A stretch of 41,062 nucleotides of DNA from Oligoflexia bacterium (GCA_903845155.1 CAIMWN010000145.1:1-41062), one strand, 5' to 3'. Positions 1 through 8,416 are shown, counted from the first letter of the stretch. Notes: generated by a model not told the origin, from the sequence alone. Program-made: numbers and translations.

Positions 1-2
1 TG

Positions 3-821
3 GATCAACCCACTCCCTTACTTTCAATTCCGCGCGAAACGTTTACGTCGATCAAAGGCCTGTGCTTTGATATCGATGACACCTTTTCTTCCCATGGAAA
101 GATTTTACCTGAAGCATTTCAGGCGCTCTGGGATTTAAAGAACGCCGGATTCTATCTTATCCCCGTAACGGGAAGGCCCGCTGGTTGGTGCGATCTAATC
201 GCGCGTTTTTGGCCCGTTCACGCGGTGGTAGGTGAAAATGGCGCCTTTTCCTTTTACATGAATCAAGCCACTGTCTTAGGGAAAAAAATTGAGAAAAGAG
301 AACGCATCGACACTCTCCCCACCCCAGAAGCGCTTGCCGCAAAGTCGAAGCTTGCCGGACTTAGGGCTGCCATTCAAAAGAATTTTCCAACAGCTACGTT
401 CGCCTCTGATCAAGATTATCGAGAGTACGACCTCGCCATCGATTTTTGCGAAGATGTTCCACCCTGGAGCCAGACTGAAATCGACCGCTTGGTCACGTTT
501 TGTGAATCCCAGGGCGCCATTGCTAAAATTTCAAGCATTCACGTCAACACATGGTTTGGTGCCTATACTAAAATTGAAGGAATTCGTGCATTTTTGAAAT
601 TTGCAAAAGCAAATTTAGATCCGAATTTCCCGGAATTTCATGAGTTTATTTATGCCGGAGATTCCCCGAACGACGAACCGATGTTTCAGGCATTTGAACA
701 CAGTGTGGGTGTTGCAAACGTAAAGCAATATTTACCACGCATGAAGTATCCGCCGCGCTATATCACCACGAAAGATTCTGGATTGGGCTTTTCGGAGCTT
801 GCAAAATTTCTTCAAAAGTAA
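3..821 (+). CDS. HAD-superfamily hydrolase (type IIB-like), 5' end cut by the window
   Basis: The reading frame is open from base 3 to the stop at 821 (272 residues), with no start codon before the first catalytic motif, so the true start lies left of the window. Motif I is FDIDDT at about residues 22-27 of the visible part. Motif III is probably the lysine in YTKIEG, and motif IV is GDSPNDE near the C-terminus. These define a haloacid dehalogenase-type phosphatase that uses an aspartyl-phosphate intermediate and Mg2+. The long insertion between motifs fits a C2B cap, as in sugar-phosphate phosphatases (sucrose-phosphate or mannosyl-glycerate-phosphate phosphatase and Cof types). No signal peptide is visible in the part present, so the protein is probably cytoplasmic. 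Its last 59 bases overlap the 3' end of the convergent dipeptidase gene. The substrate cannot be fixed from sequence. Confidence 0.85.
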   Translation, partial: DQPTPLLSIPRETFTSIKGLCFDIDDTFSSHGKILPEAFQALWDLKNAGFYLIPVTGRPAGWCDLIARFWPVHAVVGENGAFSFYMNQATVLGKKIEKRERIDTLPTPEALAAKSKLAGLRAAIQKNFPTATFASDQDYREYDLAIDFCEDVPPWSQTEIDRLVTFCESQGAIAKISSIHVNTWFGAYTKIEGIRAFLKFAKANLDPNFPEFHEFIYAGDSPNDEPMFQAFEHSVGVANVKQYLPRMKYPPRYITTKDSGLGFSELAKFLQK

Positions 822-1407
822 AATTCATCACCGGGTACGAATGTTGGGTCAGGTGATTGAAGTGCCACCACTCATTTTTAATTCCCGTAAAACCATTTTC
901 TTTCATCGTCCATTGCAGCAGGTCACGCGCCCTGCGCGATTCTTCGCTCCCGTCGGGATAAGCAGTATATGCTTTCTCATTCATTTCATCAAAGCCACTG
1001 GGCATTTGAACTTCTTTGCCGGTTTTCAAATCATAGAGAGATAAATCAACCGCGCAACCGCGATTGTGGGTGGAACCCGATTCAGGATTCGCCAAAAACT
1101 GCCGATCGTGTTGGCTAGATTCATCCCAAAAAATTTTGGTCACTGACCAAGGTCGATAGCCATCAAAAACAAGCAAGCCAAAACCATGCGCATTGACCAT
1201 GGTGTGAACTTTAATGAGATCTTCAGTGACGTGTTTCAGTAAAAATGATTTTGGAAGTGAGTAAACAACCCGACCTAAAAAATTATCCTGACGCGAGTAC
1301 CGCACATCCATCATTAATGGATGCTTGATTTCAGAATGAACAAGATCCACGGTGTCGAGATCAACCAATTCCATAAAGCGTTTGTCTTGTTCTAATAGAT
1401 AGATCAT
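763..1407 (-). CDS. ddpX: VanX-type D-alanyl-D-alanine dipeptidase
   Basis: A 214-residue zinc peptidase of the VanX/DdpX (M15D) family, which hydrolyses free D-Ala-D-Ala. The zinc-site motif SxHxxGxAxD is present as STHNRGCAVD, and the catalytic Glu and third zinc ligand His lie in EWWHF. The DGYRPW segment carries the conserved active-site Arg. Length matches VanX (about 200 residues). No signal peptide is visible, so it probably acts in the cytoplasm. The ATG at 1407 overlaps the stop of the upstream deformylase gene as ATGA, which supports this start and translational coupling. No vanH or vanA neighbour is present, so a peptidoglycan-recycling or D-Ala salvage role is more likely than vancomycin resistance. 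The 3' end overlaps the convergent HAD gene by 59 bases. Confidence 0.9.
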   Translation of the reverse strand: MIYLLEQDKRFMELVDLDTVDLVHSEIKHPLMMDVRYSRQDNFLGRVVYSLPKSFLLKHVTEDLIKVHTMVNAHGFGLLVFDGYRPWSVTKIFWDESSQHDRQFLANPESGSTHNRGCAVDLSLYDLKTGKEVQMPSGFDEMNEKAYTAYPDGSEESRRARDLLQWTMKENGFTGIKNEWWHFNHLTQHSYPVMNFTFEEILQAPKSPIQNLSW

Positions 1408-1952
1408 TCATCAAGCTCGCCCACATCGTCTTCTTCTTTCGGTATCAAATAACGCTGATACTCTTCGATGAAGGCAATGGGAGAAGTCCCTGGGCCATAC
1501 TGAACGCGATCCACGAACAGCACTCCAAATAAGTGATCCAGTTCGTGTTGGAAAACCGTGGCAAGAAACCCCTCGACGACAATCTGCTTCGGTTCTGCTT
1601 TTAAATTTAAATAATCAATTTGTACTTTTCGTGGACGATGCACGAGGCCCCGAAGATCGGGTACCGATAGGCACCCTTCCCAAAACGCTTGCGTGGTTTC
1701 ATCCAGGACCGTAATTTTTGGATTGATAATAACGGTACAGGGATTTTCTTCGTCGTAATCGATAATAGCAACGGATACCGCCTCATGAATTTGGGGCGCT
1801 GCAATTCCAATCCCACTGTATTCATTCATCGTTTCCAGCATATCTTGGACGAGCGCGCGAAATTCAGAGGTACGAATCTCATCGACCGATAATTCTCGTG
1901 CTTTTTGTCTGAGTACTGGATGTCCCATGCGGGCAACTTTACGAATAGCCAT
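1404..1952 (-). CDS. def: Peptide deformylase
   Basis: Removes the N-terminal formyl group from nascent proteins at the ribosome exit. All three family motifs are visible: GIGIAAPQ (motif 1), EGCLSVP (motif 2, Cys is a metal ligand) and HELDH (motif 3, two His ligands and the catalytic Glu). At 182 residues it is of usual length. The C-terminal tail is acidic (EEDDVGELDE). It is the first gene of a two-gene unit with the VanX-type dipeptidase, joined by an ATGA overlap. The usual partner fmt is not next to it. Confidence 0.96.
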   Translation of the reverse strand: MAIRKVARMGHPVLRQKARELSVDEIRTSEFRALVQDMLETMNEYSGIGIAAPQIHEAVSVAIIDYDEENPCTVIINPKITVLDETTQAFWEGCLSVPDLRGLVHRPRKVQIDYLNLKAEPKQIVVEGFLATVFQHELDHLFGVLFVDRVQYGPGTSPIAFIEEYQRYLIPKEEDDVGELDE

Positions 1953-1989
1953 GGAGTGATCCTAACATTGAGGAAAAAAGAATTCAACT

Positions 1990-3015
1990 TTACGCAATTT
2001 TCTTACCTGGTTTTGTGGCCTGAGCCGCCGGAGGTTCATCCAATTGGCTGACTTGGTTCCGGCCTCCTTCTTTTGAGAGATAAAGTGCCTGATCTGCGGC
2101 TTCTAACACCGTTTCAAAGTTGTCTCCATTCAAGGGGAACCCCGACACACCGATACTGGCGCTCATTAAACCCAAGGGCTGAAATTCACCGAAGGGAAAC
2201 GAAGTACTCGCTATTTTATGTCGGATTAGTTCGGCCTGCGCTCTGGTCTCCTCGACCGTAGAGTGCCTACAAAGAACGACAAACTCTTCTCCTCCATATC
2301 TCACTGGCAAATCCTGACTCCGGGCAGTTGACTTTAAAATACTCGCCACTCTCCGGAGCGCGTCATCGCCTGCAGGGTGGCCATTTCGATCATTGAATTT
2401 TTTAAAATGATCCACATCGATAAAGATAATTCCATACTGCTCTTTAAAGTTTTGCGCATGATGATGAACACTCGCCAACGCTTCTTTGAAGTAACGATAA
2501 TTTCGAAGCCCTGTCATTTCGTCCGTGGTGGATAAATTTCGAAGCACTGTATTCATCTCGCGTAACTCTCTTTGTGCGAGTTTCATTTCAGTCACGTCTT
2601 TTGCGATAAATTGGATGACCTCGATATAATCTAAAATTTTAAGCATAGTGGCCGATACTTCAAAAAATACAGGTGAACCTTTTTTGTCTTTTAACTCAAG
2701 TTCAAGTGACCACTTTGATTTCTCGGTCGATTTCAATGAACGTTCTAAATGCTCTTTTTCTTCGGGCATGAACGTTGGAAACTCTTGTCCAAGAATTTCG
2801 CTTTCATCGCGCTTCAGCAACGTACATGCAGCAGGATTACATTCCATCACTCTGAATGAATGACGATCGAGTAAAAAAACGGCCTCTGACATTTTCAAAA
2901 ATAGTTCAGAATAGTTTGCGAGCTGCGATAGGGTTCCCCCTACAAAACGCCCTTCCAACATCTCATGCAAGATGTCGGTCTTTGTTTTTGGTTTAAATGG
3001 AGGCTCATTTGCCAT
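1990..3015 (-). CDS. PAS-GGDEF diguanylate cyclase
   Basis: A 341-residue protein with an N-terminal PAS domain (about residues 33-150, with the typical stretch LLDRHSFRVMECNPAA) and a C-terminal GGDEF domain (about 160-320). The active-site motif is GGEEF at 241-245, with intact FIDVDHFKKFND and NGHPAGDDAL elements. It should therefore make cyclic di-GMP from GTP. A full inhibitory I-site RxxD (RSQD, 232-235) sits exactly five residues before GGEEF, so product inhibition is expected. No membrane segment is visible, so the PAS domain probably senses a cytoplasmic signal. The ligand is unknown. The gene is divergent from the 5'-nucleotidase gene and shares its upstream region. Confidence 0.93.
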   Translation of the reverse strand: MANEPPFKPKTKTDILHEMLEGRFVGGTLSQLANYSELFLKMSEAVFLLDRHSFRVMECNPAACTLLKRDESEILGQEFPTFMPEEKEHLERSLKSTEKSKWSLELELKDKKGSPVFFEVSATMLKILDYIEVIQFIAKDVTEMKLAQRELREMNTVLRNLSTTDEMTGLRNYRYFKEALASVHHHAQNFKEQYGIIFIDVDHFKKFNDRNGHPAGDDALRRVASILKSTARSQDLPVRYGGEEFVVLCRHSTVEETRAQAELIRHKIASTSFPFGEFQPLGLMSASIGVSGFPLNGDNFETVLEAADQALYLSKEGGRNQVSQLDEPPAAQATKPGKKIA

Positions 3016-3067
3016 ACAGCGTACTTATCGGAAGGAGCGCCAAAAAACTGAACGACGATCAAGCATT

Positions 3068-3086
3068 GGTAATGATTATTAATTTA
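3068..3086. promoter_or_regulatory. Weak Fur-box-like sequence between divergent genes
   Basis: In the 162-base gap between the diguanylate cyclase and the 5'-nucleotidase, the 19-mer starting GGTAATGATTATTA matches the classical Fur 19-mer (GATAATGATAATCATTATC) at 13 of 19 positions by hand count. The match is AT-rich and may be chance. No iron-related gene lies beside it. Confidence 0.2.
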
Positions 3087-3177
3087 TATGTTAAGTTTGT
3101 TTAAAAAATAACCTGGCATGTCAACAGTGAAATTCTAGACGTCTTCAGTCATCATCAATACCTAGGACTAGAAAACC

Positions 3178-4962
3178 ATGAATATACGCACCACATTGCT
3201 TTACCTATCCCTCTTGCTTACAGGTGGCCCCGCTTGGGCCCAAACTCGCTATATTCAAATCCTTCATACCAATGACTTACACGCTTCACTAGAAACTTCT
3301 GGTGCCCCGGCTGATGGCGATGATGAAATGGGCGGCTGGGCACAGGTGAAAGCAACTCTCGATCGCCTCACCGTTGAAGCGAAGGCAAAGGGCATTGAAT
3401 CAGTGCGACTCGACGCAGGTGATTTTTTCGAAGGGACCTCCAACTACTTTCCCAACTACGGAACAGAGGTGCTCAAAATATTTCAAAACATGGGCTACGA
3501 TGCCACAGCCTTGGGCAATCACGAATGGCTGATGGGCGCTCGGGGAATGAATTATGCTTTTGGCTTATCTCCTTTTTCATTTCCAGTTCTCGCAGCCAAT
3601 GTTCAAATTTCACCGACACTGAAAAACCTGAGCAAGCAAATCGTACCCACCACCCAAATCATTCGCGATGGCATTAAAATTGGAGTCATGGGTCTAACCA
3701 CCGTCGAGCCCTTGTATAAATGGTATGCACACGTGGACTCGAACCCGGATGATCTAAATATTGTCTCCTATAACGATAGTGCGGATCTGGCGAACCAACT
3801 CACCTCGGACTTACGCAGTAAAAACGACGTGGTCATCGCACTCACTCATATCGGTTTCAAAAAGGATAAAAAACTCGTGGAAAACACGCGGGGCCTTGAC
3901 CTCGTGATTGGTGGGCATTCTCATACTTATTTAGACCAGCTCGCCAGTGCCGAGGATCCCGATGAACGTGAAGTGCCGATTGTGCAAACGGGTTCCAATG
4001 GAAACCGTGTGGGAAAGATCATGATCCGTCTCGATCCTGGTCAAAGCCCCATAGTTGAAACTTACGAGCTCGTACCAATACTTCACTCAGGTCTAAAAGA
4101 CGCAAACATCGAAAAACTGATTTCGCATGCCCGTGCAGCTGTCGATATGCTTTATGGGCCCGCTCTCAATCAGCCGATCGGACAAACAGAAGCGAGACTC
4201 GTCACCGGGAGCCATGGCCCCACCGCCTTTAGTGAGTTCGTAGTGGATGCAATGAGAACCGCAACCGGGTCCGACATGGCGCTCGACGTGGGAAGCTTTC
4301 AAGGCAGCACTCCGCAGACGGCAGGAAATGTGAGTCTTCGTAATTTAATTGAAATGTATCCACGCAAATTTGAAGAAAGCCACCAAGGCGGCCTTTACGT
4401 CTACCAAACTCGGGTACCGGGCTGGGCCCTATGGTTGATTGCGCGCTTTGGAGTAAAATGGGGAGTTTACCTTTCCATGAGTGGTTTGAGCTATGACATT
4501 GAACGAATCAGTGATCGTAAATTAGAGAGACTTCAAAAAAAATACGCGGGAACAGTAAAGGAAGGACTCATGACCCCTTACCGAGCTACGCAAATCTCAT
4601 TTCAGGGCGAAAAGATTTGTAAACTCTGCAGCTATCATGTCGCCATGTCAGAGTCGCTGGTGCGCGGAGCTTATGCAATTAGCCCCCTTACCAAACTCAT
4701 TATGAAGGATGGTCACGCCACTCCCGTCACCATCTGGGGGGCGATGACTCAGCGGTTGAAAGAAATAGGCACAATACAGAAACTACCGGCAACATTGAAA
4801 ACAACTGAAACCGAAAATCAAGACGAAGGAATGGCTCCCTGGGTAAGCACTGAAGATGCAGCAGAGACGGTTCTCCCTGAGCTTTGGAATGAATTAGCAA
4901 GAGTCCTTCCCCATGAACAAAAGTTTGTCGATGAAGACTACGATCCAGACGAGGACGAATAA
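3178..4962 (+). CDS. UshA-like periplasmic 5'-nucleotidase / metallophosphatase
   Basis: A 594-residue exported phosphatase. Residues 1-21 form a signal peptide ending in AWA. The N-terminal calcineurin-like domain shows all the metal-site blocks: HTNDLHA, DAGDFFEG, GNHEW, THIG and GGHSHT. The C-terminal 5_nucleotid_C domain follows (about 330-560, with FSEFVVDAM and MSGLSYDIE). The family hydrolyses nucleotides, UDP-sugars or similar phosphate esters in the periplasm for phosphate and nucleoside scavenging. The usual nucleotide-binding loop NGGxIR of the C-terminal domain is replaced by DVGSFQGS, so the substrate may differ from that of E. coli UshA. The protein ends in a very acidic tail (DEDYDPDEDE). 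Its 3' end overlaps the convergent OmpA-domain gene by 25 bases. Confidence 0.88.
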   Translation: MNIRTTLLYLSLLLTGGPAWAQTRYIQILHTNDLHASLETSGAPADGDDEMGGWAQVKATLDRLTVEAKAKGIESVRLDAGDFFEGTSNYFPNYGTEVLKIFQNMGYDATALGNHEWLMGARGMNYAFGLSPFSFPVLAANVQISPTLKNLSKQIVPTTQIIRDGIKIGVMGLTTVEPLYKWYAHVDSNPDDLNIVSYNDSADLANQLTSDLRSKNDVVIALTHIGFKKDKKLVENTRGLDLVIGGHSHTYLDQLASAEDPDEREVPIVQTGSNGNRVGKIMIRLDPGQSPIVETYELVPILHSGLKDANIEKLISHARAAVDMLYGPALNQPIGQTEARLVTGSHGPTAFSEFVVDAMRTATGSDMALDVGSFQGSTPQTAGNVSLRNLIEMYPRKFEESHQGGLYVYQTRVPGWALWLIARFGVKWGVYLSMSGLSYDIERISDRKLERLQKKYAGTVKEGLMTPYRATQISFQGEKICKLCSYHVAMSESLVRGAYAISPLTKLIMKDGHATPVTIWGAMTQRLKEIGTIQKLPATLKTTETENQDEGMAPWVSTEDAAETVLPELWNELARVLPHEQKFVDEDYDPDEDE

Positions 4963-5543
4963 TTAAAAACGAGTTCTGTGCGCTTGCCATTAAGTTGTGC
5001 ACCTACCCCAGTCATCTCAAATTTGTTTCGTATCGAAACGCCCCATTTTCGTTCAAAATACCGCGCAACCCATTCGGCACGCGCAAAAGAAAAGGTAAGA
5101 TCGCTATCGCCATAATCACTAGCTTTACGCTCGGTCGGGTCATTTGAATCAGCATAGCCCTTTATCTGTACACGCAAGCCATGATCGAGTTCTGGATGGA
5201 TGATATCTTCGATTCGGTCTAGTACCGAAAACCAGGACTCGTTCATCGCGAATCCGCCCGACTCATAGACATCACCACCATAAAAAGTAATCGTCACTGT
5301 CTTTAAGTTCTTCTGAACCTTTACCCCAGGTGCTTGCGAGTTAAAGAACGGATCTGCAGTAAATCGTTTATAGAGCACCTCTAGTTTGGGACTCAACTCT
5401 GGAGGTAATTCTTGAGTGACGACTATTTTATCTTTGTGCGCTGACAGATTGGCCTTAGATTGCGTCACTTCAAATCCATAAAGGGCGACGGCCATCAAAA
5501 AGAGGCCGAGATAAATCACTGACTGATTCACACATCCACCCAT
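4938..5543 (-). CDS. MotB-like protein with OmpA C-terminal domain
   Basis: A 201-residue protein with one N-terminal membrane helix (about residues 9-24) and a C-terminal OmpA/MotB-type peptidoglycan-binding domain (VQIKGYADSND, FSFARAEWVARYF, GKRTELVFNY). It starts 16 bases inside the MotA-like gene, so the two are translated together and probably form a stator-like membrane complex. True MotB, TolR and ExbD carry an essential Asp in the membrane helix that conducts protons. Here the helix (YLGLFLMAVALYGFEV) has no Asp, and its only acidic residue is a Glu at the far end. It may be a non-conducting or differently energised relative of MotB. No flagellar or chemotaxis gene is adjacent. Confidence 0.75.
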   Translation of the reverse strand: MGGCVNQSVIYLGLFLMAVALYGFEVTQSKANLSAHKDKIVVTQELPPELSPKLEVLYKRFTADPFFNSQAPGVKVQKNLKTVTITFYGGDVYESGGFAMNESWFSVLDRIEDIIHPELDHGLRVQIKGYADSNDPTERKASDYGDSDLTFSFARAEWVARYFERKWGVSIRNKFEMTGVGAQLNGKRTELVFNYSSSSGS

Positions 5544-6265
5544 TTAGGATTACGGAGAAGTCTAAATTGAATTTTATCTCTCAAGAGATCAGCATTGAGA
5601 CCTTCTTGAATGCCAATAATTCCCTCTTCTACAATGGTAAAGTAAAGTCTGCCCCGATCGAGGGCGTCGGTAATTTGTTTTTGATAAAATGACTGGAGTA
5701 ACAACTGAAAAAAGAGTGCAACCAAAAAAGGCGCAAAAACAATGGAAAGCACGAGAGCAGAAGAAGGGGCACGAAAATAATCCATCATCATGAATAAACT
5801 CCCGATCAAACCCACAACCGGAATCATCTGCAATACTCGATCGAAGTACGACTGAAGCATGGAGAATAATTCTTCTTGGCGTTTCGCTTGATTTTGAACC
5901 ACTTGCACCAGATGGGGTCGCTCAAAGCCGTCCATCACTTTTTTAATTAAATATTTCAGGAGCGGATCCTTCATTTCTTTTCGCAAGCCTTCTGCCGCGA
6001 GCAAGCCATCCCGTCTGATCACGATGGCGAGTTCCTCGATCTCTTGGGTGAGTTGCTTGATTGGAGCACGATGGGCATTTAAAAGTTGTTGAAAGTGACC
6101 GTTGTCGAGCTCTTCTGGAAATTGGATTCCGGCTAACGCGATCGATCCAGAAGCCACTAACAAAAAAGAGATAAACCAAACAGCAAACCCTGGAGTGTAA
6201 CCACCCATCTGACTGCAAAGAACTAAAAACACAAAAAGTGCGAAATATCCAAAGCCCTTGATCAT
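5528..6265 (-). CDS. MotA-like stator subunit (membrane protein)
   Basis: A 245-residue protein with two N-terminal membrane helices (about 5-22 and 28-46), a cytoplasmic loop, and two more helices (about 145-165 and 170-192). MotA signatures are RRDGLLAAEGL, DPLLKYLIKKVMDG and GIIGIQEGLNADLLRDKI. The proline in the third helix (MIPVVGLIG) matches the conserved MotA proline. In the MotA family this subunit surrounds a MotB dimer and couples ion flow to torque or force. The partner gene downstream overlaps it by 16 bases and lacks the proton-carrying Asp, so rotation of a flagellum is not assured. Assignment to the MotA/TolQ/ExbB superfamily is strong. Function as a flagellar motor part is open. 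Confidence 0.78.
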   Translation of the reverse strand: MIKGFGYFALFVFLVLCSQMGGYTPGFAVWFISFLLVASGSIALAGIQFPEELDNGHFQQLLNAHRAPIKQLTQEIEELAIVIRRDGLLAAEGLRKEMKDPLLKYLIKKVMDGFERPHLVQVVQNQAKRQEELFSMLQSYFDRVLQMIPVVGLIGSLFMMMDYFRAPSSALVLSIVFAPFLVALFFQLLLQSFYQKQITDALDRGRLYFTIVEEGIIGIQEGLNADLLRDKIQFRLLRNPKWVDV

Positions 6266-6293
6266 TTCTATACACAGTGTAACCTAATTAAGA

Positions 6294-7352
6294 ATGAAAT
6301 CAAAAAAACTATCGATTGCCGCAGGTTTCATCGTCATCTTCACCCTCATCACCTGGTTCACGATCAGAAGTCATTCGCCGTACTCCTCGGCATTGACGGT
6401 TCAATGGCTTGAAAACACCTTCCCTAAAAATGTGGATGAAGAAGGGTCCATTTGGAATATTCTTCCTTACGGCTACAGCCTTGGGCCTTGGCCAGACTCA
6501 TTTCAAGGTGAACCCATTGTCACAAAATTGACATACCTGAAGGGACCTCCTCAGAAATTTATCCAAAACCTCATTCAGATCTGGAAACCAGTTGAAATTG
6601 AACTTACCCTCGAGGGCCCAAAGACTATCGAGATCGGCATGGGAGCTGACCGGTGGAAAGAATGTTTCTCACTCTCCAACTCATGCATGGATGAGAAAAG
6701 AAAATTCCATGAATATGCGTCTGGGCATTTTCCACGAGGCCTAAATGAAGGCACCTATACTTGGTTCGATAGCTTAGACCCCATTGCAGCACGCGGAGTT
6801 CACACTCATATCGAAGCAGCAACTTATTCGATCGACCGCTTCACCGTACTCACCCCACTCGGAGTGGCTCAAAATTTCACTCTGAAGTATGTGAAGAATA
6901 AGACAGGACAAGAAGCGTACGCCCTTTTTGTAAAAATTGTCGGTGGATTAAAAGTTAAAGATGAACTCGTGAGTTCGAGAGAATGGATTCAAGGCAAGAT
7001 TAAAACTATTAATCTCGCTCAAGTTCAAAGTATTACTGACTATCGACTTCGATTTAAAAAACTCATCCAAATTCAAAACTATATTTTCTCGCATCTCTCG
7101 GTAGACCCCACTCAGGTGGCTCCATTTTTTCACTTGGCAGGTGTCACCCACTTGCTTGCCATGGATTTGCTCCGAACCGACCAAAAGTATTTTGATGGCC
7201 AAGAAGCATGGATCTTAAGCGTAAAACCACTTTTAGAAACACTCATCCTGTACGCTAAAGACTTTGAAAAAAGCGAAACCGAAGTCAAGAATATGGAAGC
7301 GCTTCTGCAGGATGTCCTTCTCCTTCAACAAAAGATGAGCGGAAGCAAATAA
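6294..7352 (+). CDS. Exported or membrane-anchored protein of unknown function
   Basis: A 352-residue protein not recognised as any family. Residues 7-24 form one hydrophobic segment after a short KSKK head, either an uncleaved signal anchor or a signal peptide. The rest is hydrophilic and mixed alpha/beta in appearance, with a pair of cysteines (ECFSLSNSC, about residues 122-130) that could form a disulfide outside the membrane. The C-terminal third is helical and leucine-rich with heptad character. It is divergent from the MotA-like gene, with only 28 bases between the two starts, so the promoters must overlap. A functional link with the MotAB-like pair is possible but unproven. Confidence 0.6.
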   Translation: MKSKKLSIAAGFIVIFTLITWFTIRSHSPYSSALTVQWLENTFPKNVDEEGSIWNILPYGYSLGPWPDSFQGEPIVTKLTYLKGPPQKFIQNLIQIWKPVEIELTLEGPKTIEIGMGADRWKECFSLSNSCMDEKRKFHEYASGHFPRGLNEGTYTWFDSLDPIAARGVHTHIEAATYSIDRFTVLTPLGVAQNFTLKYVKNKTGQEAYALFVKIVGGLKVKDELVSSREWIQGKIKTINLAQVQSITDYRLRFKKLIQIQNYIFSHLSVDPTQVAPFFHLAGVTHLLAMDLLRTDQKYFDGQEAWILSVKPLLETLILYAKDFEKSETEVKNMEALLQDVLLLQQKMSGSK

Positions 7353-7400
7353 TCATTCACTTTAAGATGCGCTCAGCGATTTACAGCCAATTTTCGCTTT

Positions 7401-7811
7401 TTACCACTTCTTCGCCCGCTCAAATACGATGGTATAAAAGTCTTCAAAATCGCTGAGATGAGCTTTTACAATTTGATTCACAATCTCAGGCTTAATTTGT
7501 TCGTAATCGTGAACGGAGATGTTTCGAAAACCTACCATAGAAATCATCTTTTGAGTTAAGGCGTCGTCGATCACCTGGTGATGATTGAGCAGACTAAAGG
7601 AATTACGATAAGAATTAGGGAGCCCTAGGCCCTCCTTGGAAAGAACCATATTTGCCAGATCAATACAAGCTTGAATGGCCCGTTGAAGGTTGAGCTCGTA
7701 AATTGAAAGCCTAAAGTCTTCATCTTTTTCTTGAACCGACGCCTTCTCAATTGCCATTAAACAATTTTTAATAATATTGATTTTTGAAAGTACTACATCC
7801 ATTTCAGACAT
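7401..7811 (-). CDS. hepT: HepT-family ribonuclease toxin (DUF86)
   Basis: A 136-residue all-helical HEPN protein. The active-site motif Rx4HxY is intact as RNISVHDY (R96, H101, Y103). In studied HepT/MntA systems HepT is an RNase toxin that cleaves RNA, and MntA silences it by adding AMP to the tyrosine of this motif. The tyrosine is present here. The gene overlaps the 3' end of mntA by 8 bases, giving the usual antitoxin-first order on the minus strand. An alternative start ATG lies three codons in. The motif suggests an active toxin rather than a relic. Confidence 0.88.
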   Translation of the reverse strand: MSEMDVVLSKINIIKNCLMAIEKASVQEKDEDFRLSIYELNLQRAIQACIDLANMVLSKEGLGLPNSYRNSFSLLNHHQVIDDALTQKMISMVGFRNISVHDYEQIKPEIVNQIVKAHLSDFEDFYTIVFERAKKW

Positions 7812-8214
7812 GCTTTTTCCTTTGTAAAATATTATCTTCGATTATTTTTCTTGAGTACTTGAAATCAGGATATTGGGCCATTTGCTCAGTCTTCCACTTC
7901 AAAAGTAGACCAGGCGAATGACAGATCAACAGTCGACCGGTTTCCAAGATTTGCTGCGAGAAAACCAAGTCAGCGGTGTTGATTGAAACTAAATCAACAT
8001 CGCGTTTAAAAATTATTTCAAGTTTCGCAATTATTTTTACCATTTCCGAAAACTCAGGAACCTTTTTCCAGTAAACTGCCAGATCAATATCGCTTTCTGA
8101 ATGAAAGCGTTCAGTAACAGCGGATCCTAACAGGTAAGCGAATTCGATTTGATCGGAAACTAGAGTTTCGAGCGTGGTTTTAATGGTATCCAGGGTTGTG
8201 ATTGGCTCACTCAT
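7804..8214 (-). CDS. mntA: MntA-family nucleotidyltransferase antitoxin
   Basis: A 136-residue minimal nucleotidyltransferase. The signature GSx10DxD is intact: GS at residues 30-31 and DID at 42-44, with a later acidic residue in the DVDLVS strand. In the HepT/MntA type of toxin-antitoxin system this protein AMPylates and neutralises HepT, whose gene follows at once. The ATG at 8214 is chosen over a TTG 36 bases upstream, because the extra residues would be proline-rich and outside the family fold. Neither start has a strong ribosome binding site. Confidence 0.87.
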   Translation of the reverse strand: MSEPITTLDTIKTTLETLVSDQIEFAYLLGSAVTERFHSESDIDLAVYWKKVPEFSEMVKIIAKLEIIFKRDVDLVSINTADLVFSQQILETGRLLICHSPGLLLKWKTEQMAQYPDFKYSRKIIEDNILQRKKHV

Positions 8215-8313
8215 TACTTTAATTTGAGCTTTGATAGGGGGAAATGGCAAGATGATTTCAAAGTGGCCTTTGATTGCATGCTATTTCTTAAAAGCGTTCT
8301 CTTATTGACACTC

Positions 8314-8340
8314 TCAATCGAAATTCAAATTTGAGATTGA
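8314..8340. repeat. Inverted repeat between htpX and mntA
   Basis: TCAATC and GATTGA form a 6-bp outer stem with an inner AAATT/AATTT stem, in the 202-base gap between the 3' end of htpX and mntA. No run of T follows it on either strand, so it does not look like a standard intrinsic terminator. It could be an operator for the toxin-antitoxin pair or a factor-dependent termination site. Nothing else is evident in this gap. Confidence 0.35.
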
Positions 8341-8416
8341 GTCCGTGTACTTCTTCATCCTGAGCTCCAGGCTCGTCCATGCAGGCTTGTCAAAAACCAG
8401 GGTTTCATAGCTTAAG

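Noticed and set aside
763-1407. Vancomycin-resistance cluster
   Set aside because: The dipeptidase stands without vanH, vanA or vanS/R and is paired with def, so a recycling role fits better.
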